Positions 1 through 10,977 of a stretch of 34,801 bases of DNA are shown piece by piece. Every line of letters begins with the position of its first letter. The first letter of the stretch is position 1. Both the position numbers and the translations under genes were made by a program. The stretch comes from Pseudomonadota bacterium (GTDB lineage Bacteria > Pseudomonadota > Gammaproteobacteria > Steroidobacterales > Steroidobacteraceae). Location of the stretch: assembly GCA_023433515.1 (NCBI GenBank), contig JAEZCN010000076.1, positions 1-34,801 on the forward strand, read 5' to 3'. The notes under the pieces are model-generated. The model was not told the DNA's origin and did not search any database. It worked only from the letters and a program-made list of their open reading frames with translations.

Positions 1-1763
1 TCCTGTTCCTCGACGATTTCGTCGAGCGCCTGTTCCGCGAGTTCTCGCTGACGCTGGTCGCGGCGATGGCCGTGTCGCTGGTCATCTGCCTGAGTCTCAC
101 GCCCGCGTTGAGCGCGCGCGTGCTGCGCGCGCGCGAGGCGGAAGCGAAGGGCGGCGCGCTGAAACGTTTCGCATCCGGCTTCTTCGACGATCTCAAGGCG
201 GCCTACGTGCACTCGCTCGATCGCGTGTTGCGCCGTCCGTGGATACCGGTGCTCGTGTTCGCGAGCGTGGTGGGAATCAACGTCTGGCTGTTCAACACCG
301 TGCCCAAGGGCAACGTGCCGCGGCAGGACACGGGGCAGCTGCGCGGATTCGCGCGCGGAGACGACGGTCTGTCGTTCCAGGCGATGGCGCCCAAGATCCG
401 CGAGTACCGCAAACTGCTCATGTCGGACCCGGCGATCGAGGACATCATCGGCTACAGCGGCGGCGGTACGGGTGTGAACAACGCCTGGATCATGATCAAG
501 GTGAAACCGCTGTCCGAGCGGCGCGTGTCCAGCCAGCAGATCATCGACCGGCTGCGCACGAAGACGCCGGACATGCCCGGCGCGGCGCTGCGGCTGTTCG
601 TCGACCAGGATATCCAGGTACGCGGTGGCGGCGGCGGCGAGGGCAGCTACGAGTTCCAGATGCTCTCCGACGATCTCGCCGAGCTGCGCCGCTGGGCGCC
701 GCGCGCGCGCGATGCGCTCGCGGCGCTGCCCGAACTCACGGACGTGGAGACGACAGGCGATGAAGGCATGCGCCAGGTGGTCCTCGAAATCGACCGCGAG
801 ACAGCGGGCAGGCTCGGGATCGACATGCGCACCGTCGCGAGCGTGCTCAACAATTCATTCAGCCAGCGCCAGGTGGCGACCCTTTACGACAACCTGAACC
901 AGTATCGCGTGGTCATGGAGCTGGACCCACGCTACACGCAGAGTCCTTCGACACTCGAGCAGGTGTACGCGATCGGCCGCGATGGCCAGCGCGTGCCGCT
1001 CTCGGCCATCACGAAATACGCCTACGGAATGGCGCCCGACCGGCTGCAGCATCACGAGCAGTTCGCTTCGGTGCGCATCGATTTCTCGCTGGCGCCGGGC
1101 GTGTCGCTCGAGCAGGCGACCGAGGCGATCGAGGGGGCGATGGCGCAGATCATGTTGCCTTCGTCGATCGTGGCAAAACCTTCCGGCGAAGCCGGTGCCT
1201 TCGCCGACATGAAGAAGAACCAGATCTGGCTGATCCTCGGAGCGGCGATCGCCGTCTACCTGGTGCTCGGCATGTTGTACGAGAGCTTCGTGCAGCCGCT
1301 GACCATCCTGTCCACGCTGCCTGCCGCCGGCGTCGGCGCGTTGCTCGCGCTGCTGCTCATGGACGACGAGCTGAACCTCATCTCGCTGCTCGGACTTTTC
1401 CTGCTCGTGGGCGTGGTGATGAAGAACACCATCCTGCTGGTGGACTTCGCGCTCGATGCCGAACGCACGCGCGGGTTGCGGCCGCGCGAGGCCATTCTCG
1501 AGGCCGCCCGACTGCGCTTCCGGCCCATCGTCATGACGTCCGTCGCGGCGTTGCTCGGCATGTTGCCGTTGATGCTGGCGCTCGGCGAAGGCTGGGAGAT
1601 GCGCCGGCCGCTCGGCATCGCCATCGTTGGCGGCCTGCTCGTGAGCCAGCTGCTCACGTTGTTCACGACGCCCGCGGTTTACCTGGCGGTGTCGCGAGTG
1701 CGGCGGCGCGCGCTCGACCGGCGTGCCGCGGCAGCGCCCGAACCCGCCCCAGGGGCCGGCTGA
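1..1763 (+). CDS. RND-family efflux transporter, C-terminal part (5' end outside window)
   Basis: Inner-membrane proton-driven pump subunit of the AcrB/MdtB/MdtC (HAE1) type that would work with a periplasmic adaptor and an outer-membrane channel. The frame is open from base 3, so the gene enters from the left and about 587 residues are visible, roughly the second half of a 1,000-1,050 residue protein. Visible hallmarks are a start-side helix ending in LSLTPALSARVL, the second periplasmic loop beginning VPKGNVPRQDTGQL, and the closing membrane bundle with GMLYESFVQPLTILSTLPAA and GVVMKNTILLVDFALD, the latter typical of TM10-TM11 in this family. It stops 43 nt before the sigma-factor gene on the same strand. 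Substrate cannot be told. An ATG at 66 is internal, not the true start. Confidence 0.93.
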   Translation, partial: LFLDDFVERLFREFSLTLVAAMAVSLVICLSLTPALSARVLRAREAEAKGGALKRFASGFFDDLKAAYVHSLDRVLRRPWIPVLVFASVVGINVWLFNTVPKGNVPRQDTGQLRGFARGDDGLSFQAMAPKIREYRKLLMSDPAIEDIIGYSGGGTGVNNAWIMIKVKPLSERRVSSQQIIDRLRTKTPDMPGAALRLFVDQDIQVRGGGGGEGSYEFQMLSDDLAELRRWAPRARDALAALPELTDVETTGDEGMRQVVLEIDRETAGRLGIDMRTVASVLNNSFSQRQVATLYDNLNQYRVVMELDPRYTQSPSTLEQVYAIGRDGQRVPLSAITKYAYGMAPDRLQHHEQFASVRIDFSLAPGVSLEQATEAIEGAMAQIMLPSSIVAKPSGEAGAFADMKKNQIWLILGAAIAVYLVLGMLYESFVQPLTILSTLPAAGVGALLALLLMDDELNLISLLGLFLLVGVVMKNTILLVDFALDAERTRGLRPREAILEAARLRFRPIVMTSVAALLGMLPLMLALGEGWEMRRPLGIAIVGGLLVSQLLTLFTTPAVYLAVSRVRRRALDRRAAAAPEPAPGAG

Positions 1764-1794
1764 AACTCGCGCGCCGCCCCGGGCGACGTGAGGG

Positions 1795-1800
1795 CAGAAT
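1795..1800 (+). promoter_or_regulatory. -10-like hexamer CAGAAT for a probably leaderless sigma-factor gene
   Basis: CAGAAT matches four of six TATAAT positions and lies exactly 6 nt before the ATG at 1807. No Shine-Dalgarno-like sequence is present between them. This is the spacing expected when transcription starts at the start codon. No convincing -35 box is visible. The same arrangement recurs at other genes in this window. Confidence 0.35.
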
Positions 1801-1806
1801 TGGCCC

Positions 1807-2370
1807 ATGGCCGAAACGCCCGCTCTCACGGATCTCATCCAGCGCGCCCAGGACGGCGACGAAGAGGCCCTGCGGCGCGTATTCGACACCACCTACCAGG
1901 ACCTGCGGCGCATGGCGCGCAGCCGGCTCAACCATGCGGCGCGCGGCACGCTGCTCGACACCACTTCGCTCGTGCACGAATCCTTCCTGCGATTCGCGAA
2001 CGCGGGCGAACTCCAATTGCGCGACCGCGTGCACTTCTTTCGTTACGCCGCGCACGTCATGCGTTCGGTGATCGTGGACCTGGCTCGCGCACGGCTCGCC
2101 GAGAGGCGCGGCGGCGGCGCCGAGCGGGCGACTTTGAACACATTCGTTGCCGATGCGGCGACTTCGGGCGAGGAAGAGGTCATCCGCGTCCACGAGGCGC
2201 TGGAAGAGCTGGGCGCGCTCGATGAGCGATTGTCGCGCGTGGTCGAGCTGCGCTACTTCGCCGGACTGACCGAAACCGAGATCGCGGGGATCCTCGGCGT
2301 CACCGACCGTACCGTGCGTAGGGATTGGGAGAAGGCGCGCCTGATTCTGGCGCAGTGCCTCGGCGCCTGA
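1807..2370 (+). CDS. ECF-type sigma-70 factor of the TIGR02999/ECF43-like group, kinase-linked
   Basis: 187-residue sigma factor with only regions 2 and 4. Region 2 covers about residues 20-95 and contains TTSLVHESFLRF, followed by RDRVHFFRYAAHVMRSVIVD. Region 4 covers about 125-185 with a helix-turn-helix in ELRYFAGLTETEIAGILGVT. In ordinary ECF factors region 2.2 has an acidic DAED-type motif that contacts the beta-prime clamp; here the aligned residues are D51-T52-T53-S54. That matches the group in which a partner Hanks-type kinase phosphorylates a threonine here to activate the factor (shown for EcfP/PknT of Vibrio parahaemolyticus). A kinase gene lies two genes downstream (5367). No anti-sigma factor is visible. 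The start has no ribosome-binding site and is probably leaderless. Confidence 0.93.
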   Translation: MAETPALTDLIQRAQDGDEEALRRVFDTTYQDLRRMARSRLNHAARGTLLDTTSLVHESFLRFANAGELQLRDRVHFFRYAAHVMRSVIVDLARARLAERRGGGAERATLNTFVADAATSGEEEVIRVHEALEELGALDERLSRVVELRYFAGLTETEIAGILGVTDRTVRRDWEKARLILAQCLGA

Positions 2371-2434
2371 GGCTGTCCGGATTTCCATAGCCGCTGCGTA
2401 TTGCTCCGGGAGGACCTTTCTTTCCGGAGCGCCC

Positions 2435-5350
2435 ATGTACGTACGAAGCTTTCTGACCGGCCTGATCGCCGCGTTCACGCTGGCCGCCTGCGGAGGCGGC
2501 GGCGAGTCGGACCCCGCGCCGCCCCCGCCACCGCCGCCGGGCCCCCAAGCGCCGGTCGCGCTCGAATGGATCAAGCGCGACTGGAAGTTCCAGCTCATCA
2601 CGTACAGCGCACCCGCCTTCACCGATCTGGGCGACCCCGGCTTCATGACCGGAACCGGCATCGTCGACGACGAACGCATCGTCGGCGGCCTGTCACCGCG
2701 GCCGGACGATGTGCCGGAGGGCGCGCGCCTGCACGTGTACAGCAGCAACGACGGTTCTACCTACTGGGTCGGCGCGCAGGTGCCGGACCAGGATCGCTTC
2801 GATCCGACGCGAGTCGCCTCGGTGCGCAGCGAGCTCAACCAATACCAGTACTTCATCAAGGAAACGCCCGACGCATCATTGAGTTTCACCGTGAGCGCGG
2901 CCCACATCGAGCTGATCGACACGGGCGAAGACCTCATTCCGACGCGGCCGCGCGGCGAGGAGTGTGGTCTCAACGTGGCCGAGGACAAGTACTGCGACAC
3001 CGCGGTCTACGGACAGATCTCGCTGGCGGTCCGCGCGTACAACTACGACACCGACCGCGAAGTGTTCATGGCGGCGAGCGACGGCGTTTTTGCCGGCTAC
3101 CATCGCCACTGGGGCGGCGCCTTCCAGGCCGAGAATGCGCCGCAGCCGATCTGGACGAACGAGGATTTCGAAATCGACGAGGACGTCGACGGCCGTGGGA
3201 TCGACGATCACGCACGCGCGACGTTACGCGCGCCCATCACCGTGAACGTTCCGCTCGACGACATCCCCGTCGGCGACCTGTTCGTGTTGCACACGAAAGC
3301 GAGCGCGCTCGCCAACGACGAGCGGCATCGCCAGACCTATGCCGCGGCATTTCTGCGCGATCCGCAGGCGAGCGGCGGCCTCGGACTTGCGTATTCGGGA
3401 CTCACGCCCGTGAACGCACCCGCGGGCGCGTTGCCCGAATATCGCGTGCCTGATGCTTCCGAATGCACGGGACCGACCCATCCCGCGGCCGGAATCCTGG
3501 AATTCGCGAACAGCGGCTTCGAAGTGAACGAATACGACGACTACGCGAGCATTCTCGTGACCCGAAGTGGCGGTACCAGTGGTTACGTGAGCGCGACGTT
3601 CACGACGGAAGACCACACGAGCACCGCCGGCACTCACTACGAGCCCGTGACCACCACCGTCGCGTTCGCCGACGGGCAGGGCGGCACGCGTCTGGTGCGC
3701 GTGCCCATCATTTCCGACGACGTCACCGAGGATGCGCGCATCGTCGTGCTGCGACTCGTCAACCCGCGCGGTTGCGCCGCGCTGGGCTTCAACGCCTCGA
3801 CGTCGCTGACCATCGTCGACGACGATCCGCCGCCACCGCCGATCTACACGGTATACGTGAACGTCTCGGGACTCGAGGGCGCCGGGCTCGTGATCGAAGA
3901 CGTCGTCACCGGCGCGAACATCCTGCCGACCGTGAATGGATCGCACGCGCTGGGTTATCCGTATTCCGACGGCGGCACGTACGACGTCCGCGTGGTCACG
4001 CAGCCGCGAACACCCGACCAGGTCTGCACGGTCAGCGAGGGCAGCGGCCAGATCGCCGCGGCGGACGTGCGTTCGATCGACGTGAGCTGCACGACGCCGC
4101 CACCCACCGGCTCGCTCGATCTTTCGTTCGGTTCGCAAGGCAAGGTGTCGCTGGCGGACCTTCCGCCGGCCCAGGCCGTGGTCGTGCAGAGCGACGGCCG
4201 CATCGTGGTGCTCGCGGACATGTGGCTCGCGCGCTTCATGCCGGATGGCGCGCCGGATCCGGGCTTCGGCACGGACGGACGCGTCGCGGTGGTGTTCACC
4301 GGCGCACTCGGCGAGGAGGCCAACTGGCTCGCGATCCAGCCCGACGACAAGCTGATCGTCGTGGGTCGCGCACGAACCGGCACGCGATACGACATGGCCG
4401 CCATACGTCACAACTCGGACGGCACATTGGATACCGGCTTCGGGGTGGCGGGACTGACCACGGTCAACCCCTATCTGAGCGTCAGGCCGGAAGACGGGAC
4501 CGTTCTCAATCATGTGGCGAATCGCGCGATGATCGCGCCGGACGGGACCATCTACATCGCAGGTGTCGCGGGCTGGCGTGACCTGACCGGCGACAACCAC
4601 GTGAATTTCGCCGTGGCGCGGCTGCTCGCGGACGGCAACATCGACGCCAGCTTCGGCGGCGACGGCAGCGCGGCGCCGATCACGAACGGCAGCGACGTCG
4701 CGTACGCCATGGGCCTGCAGTCCGACGGCAAGCTCGTGGTGGCCGGCGCGGCCGACAACAGCATGGGACTGGGGCTGGCGCGATTCCGCAGCAACGGCCA
4801 GCTCGATACGGACAATCCCCGCGTCGTCGGAAACTTCGGCCGCGATGGCGCCGGTGTCGTGTTCATGGACGAAGCTCCGCAGGGCGGGCTCGGTCGCGCA
4901 AGCGACCTGGTCGTCCTCGACGACGACCGCTTCATCACCGCGGGTGTGGTCAGCGTGCCGCACGCCACGCTCGGGTTCGTGGCGCAGATCGAGCTCGTGG
5001 AGTTCGACGTGGACGGCGTCGTCGGCGCGACGGACCAGTTCACGATGACGCCGGTCGGCCCCGACAACGACGTGGCTCACCAGCTGTTGCGCATGCCCGA
5101 TGGACGCATGCTGCTGGCGGCCCAGGTTTCGTCGAGCGGCACGGTGGCCGATTTCGGCGTGTTGCGCTACAACCCCGACCGGACACTCGATTCGACTTTC
5201 GGCGGGAACGGGATCGTGACCGTGGACTTCCACGGCGCCAGCGACGGCGCGAGCGCACTGGCCGTCGCGCCGGACGGCGGCATCATCGTCGTCGGCGCGG
5301 CGCGCAATGGTTCCAGCGTTTCGTTCGCGATGGCCCGGATCCAGCCCTGA
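2435..5350 (+). CDS. Large lipoprotein with Calx-beta domain and C-terminal delta-60 repeats
   Basis: 971 residues. The first 19 form a lipoprotein signal with lipobox LAAC (C19), followed by a Gly/Ser and poly-Pro linker. About residues 40-345 are a beta-rich region I do not recognise. About 350-465 form a Calx-beta domain (acidic, ends LTIVDDDPP). About 468-560 form a small beta domain. From about 560 to the end there are six delta-60-type repeats, each with a core like LDxxFGxxGxV (e.g. LDLSFGSQGKV, PDPGFGTDGRVAV, LDTGFGVAGL, IDASFGGDGS, LDSTFGGNGIVTV); such repeats are thought to build a propeller-like surface domain. It starts 64 nt after the sigma factor with a good SD (GGAG, 6 nt before ATG) and ends 16 nt before the kinase. 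It may be the sensor or the regulated product of the pair. Exact function is unknown. Confidence 0.9.
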   Translation: MYVRSFLTGLIAAFTLAACGGGGESDPAPPPPPPPGPQAPVALEWIKRDWKFQLITYSAPAFTDLGDPGFMTGTGIVDDERIVGGLSPRPDDVPEGARLHVYSSNDGSTYWVGAQVPDQDRFDPTRVASVRSELNQYQYFIKETPDASLSFTVSAAHIELIDTGEDLIPTRPRGEECGLNVAEDKYCDTAVYGQISLAVRAYNYDTDREVFMAASDGVFAGYHRHWGGAFQAENAPQPIWTNEDFEIDEDVDGRGIDDHARATLRAPITVNVPLDDIPVGDLFVLHTKASALANDERHRQTYAAAFLRDPQASGGLGLAYSGLTPVNAPAGALPEYRVPDASECTGPTHPAAGILEFANSGFEVNEYDDYASILVTRSGGTSGYVSATFTTEDHTSTAGTHYEPVTTTVAFADGQGGTRLVRVPIISDDVTEDARIVVLRLVNPRGCAALGFNASTSLTIVDDDPPPPPIYTVYVNVSGLEGAGLVIEDVVTGANILPTVNGSHALGYPYSDGGTYDVRVVTQPRTPDQVCTVSEGSGQIAAADVRSIDVSCTTPPPTGSLDLSFGSQGKVSLADLPPAQAVVVQSDGRIVVLADMWLARFMPDGAPDPGFGTDGRVAVVFTGALGEEANWLAIQPDDKLIVVGRARTGTRYDMAAIRHNSDGTLDTGFGVAGLTTVNPYLSVRPEDGTVLNHVANRAMIAPDGTIYIAGVAGWRDLTGDNHVNFAVARLLADGNIDASFGGDGSAAPITNGSDVAYAMGLQSDGKLVVAGAADNSMGLGLARFRSNGQLDTDNPRVVGNFGRDGAGVVFMDEAPQGGLGRASDLVVLDDDRFITAGVVSVPHATLGFVAQIELVEFDVDGVVGATDQFTMTPVGPDNDVAHQLLRMPDGRMLLAAQVSSSGTVADFGVLRYNPDRTLDSTFGGNGIVTVDFHGASDGASALAVAPDGGIIVVGAARNGSSVSFAMARIQP

Positions 5351-5366
5351 GACGCCGGAGGACTGC

Positions 5367-8096
<2,730 letters not shown>

Positions 8097-9317
8097 CTAA
8101 CTACCCCGGCAGACTTCCGCGAGCGCGCGCAGCCGCCGCCCGGACTTCGGTCCCGTGTACGGGTTCTCCGGATCCCACACGTAACCGGCGAGCACCGAAC
8201 AGATCATCCGGCGGATGGCCGGCTGCTGGCGCGGGAAGAAGATCACGTCCTGCAGGCTGCCGTCGTACCAGCCGGAGACGAAACTGCGGAAGGTCTCGAC
8301 GCCGTACATCAACGGCTCGGTGAACTCCTGATCCCAGTCGATGTTTTCGCCCTTGAACTGACGGTCGAGCGCGTTGGCAGCCAGGCTCGCGGACTTCATC
8401 GCGATGGTCACGCCCGAGGAGAACACCGGGTCGAGGAATTCCGCCGCGTTGCCGAGCAGCGCGAAGTGCCGGCCGTGGAGCTGCGACACGGTGGCGGAGT
8501 AACCGAAGATCTCGCCGACCGGACGCAGCGTGTTCGCATTCGCGAGCAGCGCGTGCAGGCGCGGCTCGGCGCGCAGCGCCTGCCAGAACTGCTCCTCGGG
8601 CGAGCCCGTGCGGGCGCGGTGATGTTCGATCGACGAGACGACACCCACGGAGGCCGTGCCGTTGGAGAACGGGATCAGCCAGGACCATATCTCCCGGTCC
8701 ACCGGGTGGATGCCGATTCGGATTTTCTGCCGATCGAACGCTCCCGAGACGGCGCCGTCGCGCACGTGCGTGAAGATCGCCGCGCGCGGCGGAAAGGTCG
8801 ACGGCCGATCGAGGCCGAGTAGTTTGGGCAGCGTGCGGCCGAAGCCGGACGCATCGAGCACGAAGCGCGGCTCGTGGACCTCGATGGCGCCGTCCGCGGC
8901 GCGACTCGTCACCTTCGGACGGTCGCCGCTGAAATCCACGGCCGTGATTTCGATTTCGTGGCGGATCTCGGCGCCCTGGCGCGCGGCCTCGTCGGCGAGC
9001 GTCGCATCGAAGTCGGCGCGCGGCACCTGGAACGTGAACGGGTAGCCGGGGCTCGATTTCTCGGCGAAGTTGAACACCGAGTGTTCGCCGTCGCGGTCGA
9101 ATACCGCGCCATTCTTGAACTGGAAGCCGCGCGCCATCACGGCATCGACCATGCCGGCTTCGTGCAGCAGCTCCATGCTGCAGGCGAGCAGGCTCTCGCC
9201 GATCGAAAAACGCGGGAATTTCTGGCGCTCGAGCACGAGCACGCGGTAGCCGCGGCGCGCCAGCAAAGCGGCCGAGATGGAGCCGGCGGGGCCGGCTCCG
9301 ATGACGAGTACGTCCAT
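8097..9317 (-). CDS. FAD-dependent oxidoreductase with flavin-dependent halogenase motifs
   Basis: 406 residues. The N-terminal Rossmann dinucleotide motif is GAGPAGS (residues 7-13), and E30 ends the second strand. It carries the two signatures used to recognise flavin-dependent halogenases: WSWLIP at 211-216 (the WxWxIP motif) and FLDPVFSSG at 294-302 (the FxxPxxSxG motif). Lys68, in FQFKNG, lies where the catalytic lysine of phenol-type (CmlS-like) halogenases is expected. The overall pattern (FPRFSIGESLL near 34-44) fits the CmlS/alkylhalidase-like branch rather than the longer tryptophan 7-halogenases. No biosynthetic cluster or carrier protein is adjacent; it sits 40 nt downstream of the protease gene on the same strand and may share its transcript. 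Substrate unknown; a non-halogenating monooxygenase or reductase remains possible. No SD is seen before the ATG. Confidence 0.82.
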   Translation of the reverse strand: MDVLVIGAGPAGSISAALLARRGYRVLVLERQKFPRFSIGESLLACSMELLHEAGMVDAVMARGFQFKNGAVFDRDGEHSVFNFAEKSSPGYPFTFQVPRADFDATLADEAARQGAEIRHEIEITAVDFSGDRPKVTSRAADGAIEVHEPRFVLDASGFGRTLPKLLGLDRPSTFPPRAAIFTHVRDGAVSGAFDRQKIRIGIHPVDREIWSWLIPFSNGTASVGVVSSIEHHRARTGSPEEQFWQALRAEPRLHALLANANTLRPVGEIFGYSATVSQLHGRHFALLGNAAEFLDPVFSSGVTIAMKSASLAANALDRQFKGENIDWDQEFTEPLMYGVETFRSFVSGWYDGSLQDVIFFPRQQPAIRRMICSVLAGYVWDPENPYTGPKSGRRLRALAEVCRGS

Positions 9318-9357
9318 CAGCGCGTCACGGTGCGGGATCAGTCGACGTTCGCGCGCT

Positions 9358-10755
9358 TCACGGGGCGCGAAGCGGCACGAGGACCACCGCGTTGCCGCGG
9401 CGAACCTTCAGGACCAGCGCGCCGCCACGTTTGGCGATGTCCCGCAGCTCCTTGAGGTTCGCGACGTTCACGCGATTGGCCGCCTCGATCCGGTCGCCCG
9501 TGCGCAGCAGTTGCGACGCGGGGCTGCGCGGCTCGATCGCCTTGATCGACACGCCACCCTCGGGTGCATCCGCGAGCGTGGCGCCCTTGAGACCCGGGTG
9601 TACCGCGGTCGCGTCTTCGGGCGCGGCGGGAGTCGACCTGGCGCCGGTCGACGCGGTGGTCGCCGGCAGCTCGCTGATCTCCGCGACGACCTGCAGCGGC
9701 TTGCGGTCGCGGATCAGCGAAACGTTGAGTTTGTCGCCGACGCGCGCGAGGCCGATCGCATTGCGCAGCTCGCTGTTCGACTTGATGGTCTGGCCGTTGA
9801 TGCTGGTGATCACGTCGCCGGGCTTGATGCCGGCCTTCTCGGCGGCCGAGCCCTCGGTGACCTGCGAAACCAGCACACCCTGCGTGTTCGGGATGTCGAG
9901 CGACTTGGCCGTATCGGGCGTGAGGGAGTAGATGCTGACACCCAGCAATCCGCGCTTGACCGAGCCGTACTTGAGCAGCTGGTCCATGATGCTGCGGGCC
10001 ATGTTGACCGGGATCGCGAAACCGATGCCGATGTTGCCGCCCGAGCGCGAGAGGATGGCGCTGTTGATGCCGACCAGCTCGCCCTTGATGTTGACCAGCG
10101 CGCCGCCGGAATTGCCTGGGTTGATGGACGCGTCGGTCTGGATGAAGTCTTCGTACCCGTCCGGGTTGATGCCCGAGCGCCCGAGTCCCGAAACGATTCC
10201 CCAGGTCACCGTGTGCTGCAGGCCGAACGGATTGCCGATCGCGACCACGTAATCGCCGACTTCGATCTGGGTCGAGTCTCCCATCGCCACCTGGGTGAGC
10301 TTCTCGGGGTTCACCTTGAGCACCGCCACGTCCGAGGGCACGTCGCTGCCGACGATGGTCGCGGCCAGGTCGCGGCCATCCTGCAGGGTGACCGTGATCT
10401 CGGTGGCGTTATCGACGACGTGGGCGTTTGTAACGATGTACCCGTTCTTTGCATCGAAGATGACGCCTGAACCGGCGCTCTGGAACTGACGCTCCCGCGG
10501 GCCCATCTCCGGGATGTCGAAGAACCGGCGGAAGAAGGGGTCCTCGAGGAGGGGATTCTGGGGTGAGCGCTCGCGGATGGTGCCGCGCGTGGCGATGTTC
10601 ACGACGGCGGGTGAGACGCGTTTGATCATGGGCGCCAGGCTCGGGACGGGCGTGCCGTCCGGGAACGGTGGCACCGCGGCATGGCTCGTAAGGGCGAAGA
10701 AGGCCGTGGCAATGATCACGGAGAGTCGCATGGGATTTCGACGATTGATTGACAT
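9358..10755 (-). CDS. Periplasmic Do/HtrA-family serine protease with two PDZ domains
   Basis: 465 residues from the ATG at 10755; a TTG 18 nt upstream is less likely because the ATG is preceded by a well-placed -10-like element. The signal peptide ends around ALTSHAA. The trypsin-like domain has the triad H112 (TNAHVV), D142 (SDVAVL) and S216 (NPGNSGGAL). PDZ1 (about 255-345) begins KRGLLGVSIYSL. A degenerate PDZ2 follows at about 370-460, after a Thr/Ala-rich linker. It degrades or refolds damaged envelope proteins, like DegP/DegQ. Gene order suggests co-transcription with the FAD enzyme downstream. DegQ- or MucD-like assignment is not settled, so no symbol is given. Confidence 0.95.
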   Translation of the reverse strand: MSINRRNPMRLSVIIATAFFALTSHAAVPPFPDGTPVPSLAPMIKRVSPAVVNIATRGTIRERSPQNPLLEDPFFRRFFDIPEMGPRERQFQSAGSGVIFDAKNGYIVTNAHVVDNATEITVTLQDGRDLAATIVGSDVPSDVAVLKVNPEKLTQVAMGDSTQIEVGDYVVAIGNPFGLQHTVTWGIVSGLGRSGINPDGYEDFIQTDASINPGNSGGALVNIKGELVGINSAILSRSGGNIGIGFAIPVNMARSIMDQLLKYGSVKRGLLGVSIYSLTPDTAKSLDIPNTQGVLVSQVTEGSAAEKAGIKPGDVITSINGQTIKSNSELRNAIGLARVGDKLNVSLIRDRKPLQVVAEISELPATTASTGARSTPAAPEDATAVHPGLKGATLADAPEGGVSIKAIEPRSPASQLLRTGDRIEAANRVNVANLKELRDIAKRGGALVLKVRRGNAVVLVPLRAP

Positions 10756-10762
10756 GACGAAG

Positions 10763-10768
10763 AGGATA
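10763..10768 (-). promoter_or_regulatory. -10-like hexamer TATCCT for the HtrA gene (probably leaderless)
   Basis: On the minus strand TATCCT (4/6 to TATAAT) is followed by 7 nt and then the ATG at 10755, with no SD between. The same bases on the plus strand include the AGAGGA that serves as ribosome-binding site for the divergent small gene at 10777, so the two genes share overlapping control sequences. Confidence 0.35.
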
Positions 10769-10776
10769 CTCAAACG

Positions 10777-10977
10777 ATGCTCAAGTTTCTCTTGTGGCTC
10801 CTGCTGCTGGTGCTCTGCTGGCCCATCGCATTGCTGGCCTTGTTCTTATGGCCAATTGTCTGGCTCTTGTCGCTGCCGTTCCGGCTGATCGGCATCGCGG
10901 TGGAAGGCGTATTCGGCTTCCTGCGGGCGCTGATCACTCTCCCGGCGCGGATCCTGGGCGGCGGGACTGCGCGTTGA
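10777..10977 (+). CDS. Small hydrophobic membrane protein, unknown function
   Basis: 66 residues, almost entirely hydrophobic: Trp/Leu/Pro-rich stretches LLWLLLLVLCWPIALLALF and WPIVWLLSLPF predict two close membrane helices, then a short amphipathic tail ending RILGGGTAR. The ATG has an upstream AGAGGA at about 10 nt spacing. It is divergent from the HtrA gene with start codons only 21 nt apart. Its last 44 nt overlap the end of the convergent ORF at 10934. I do not recognise a family; the hydrophobic pattern argues that it is coding, but it is short. Confidence 0.6.
   Translation: MLKFLLWLLLLVLCWPIALLALFLWPIVWLLSLPFRLIGIAVEGVFGFLRALITLPARILGGGTAR

Noticed and set aside
855..1892. 345-codon minus-strand frame opposite the RND gene
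   Set aside because: Shadow of the conserved membrane bundle; His/Arg/Gln-rich translation.
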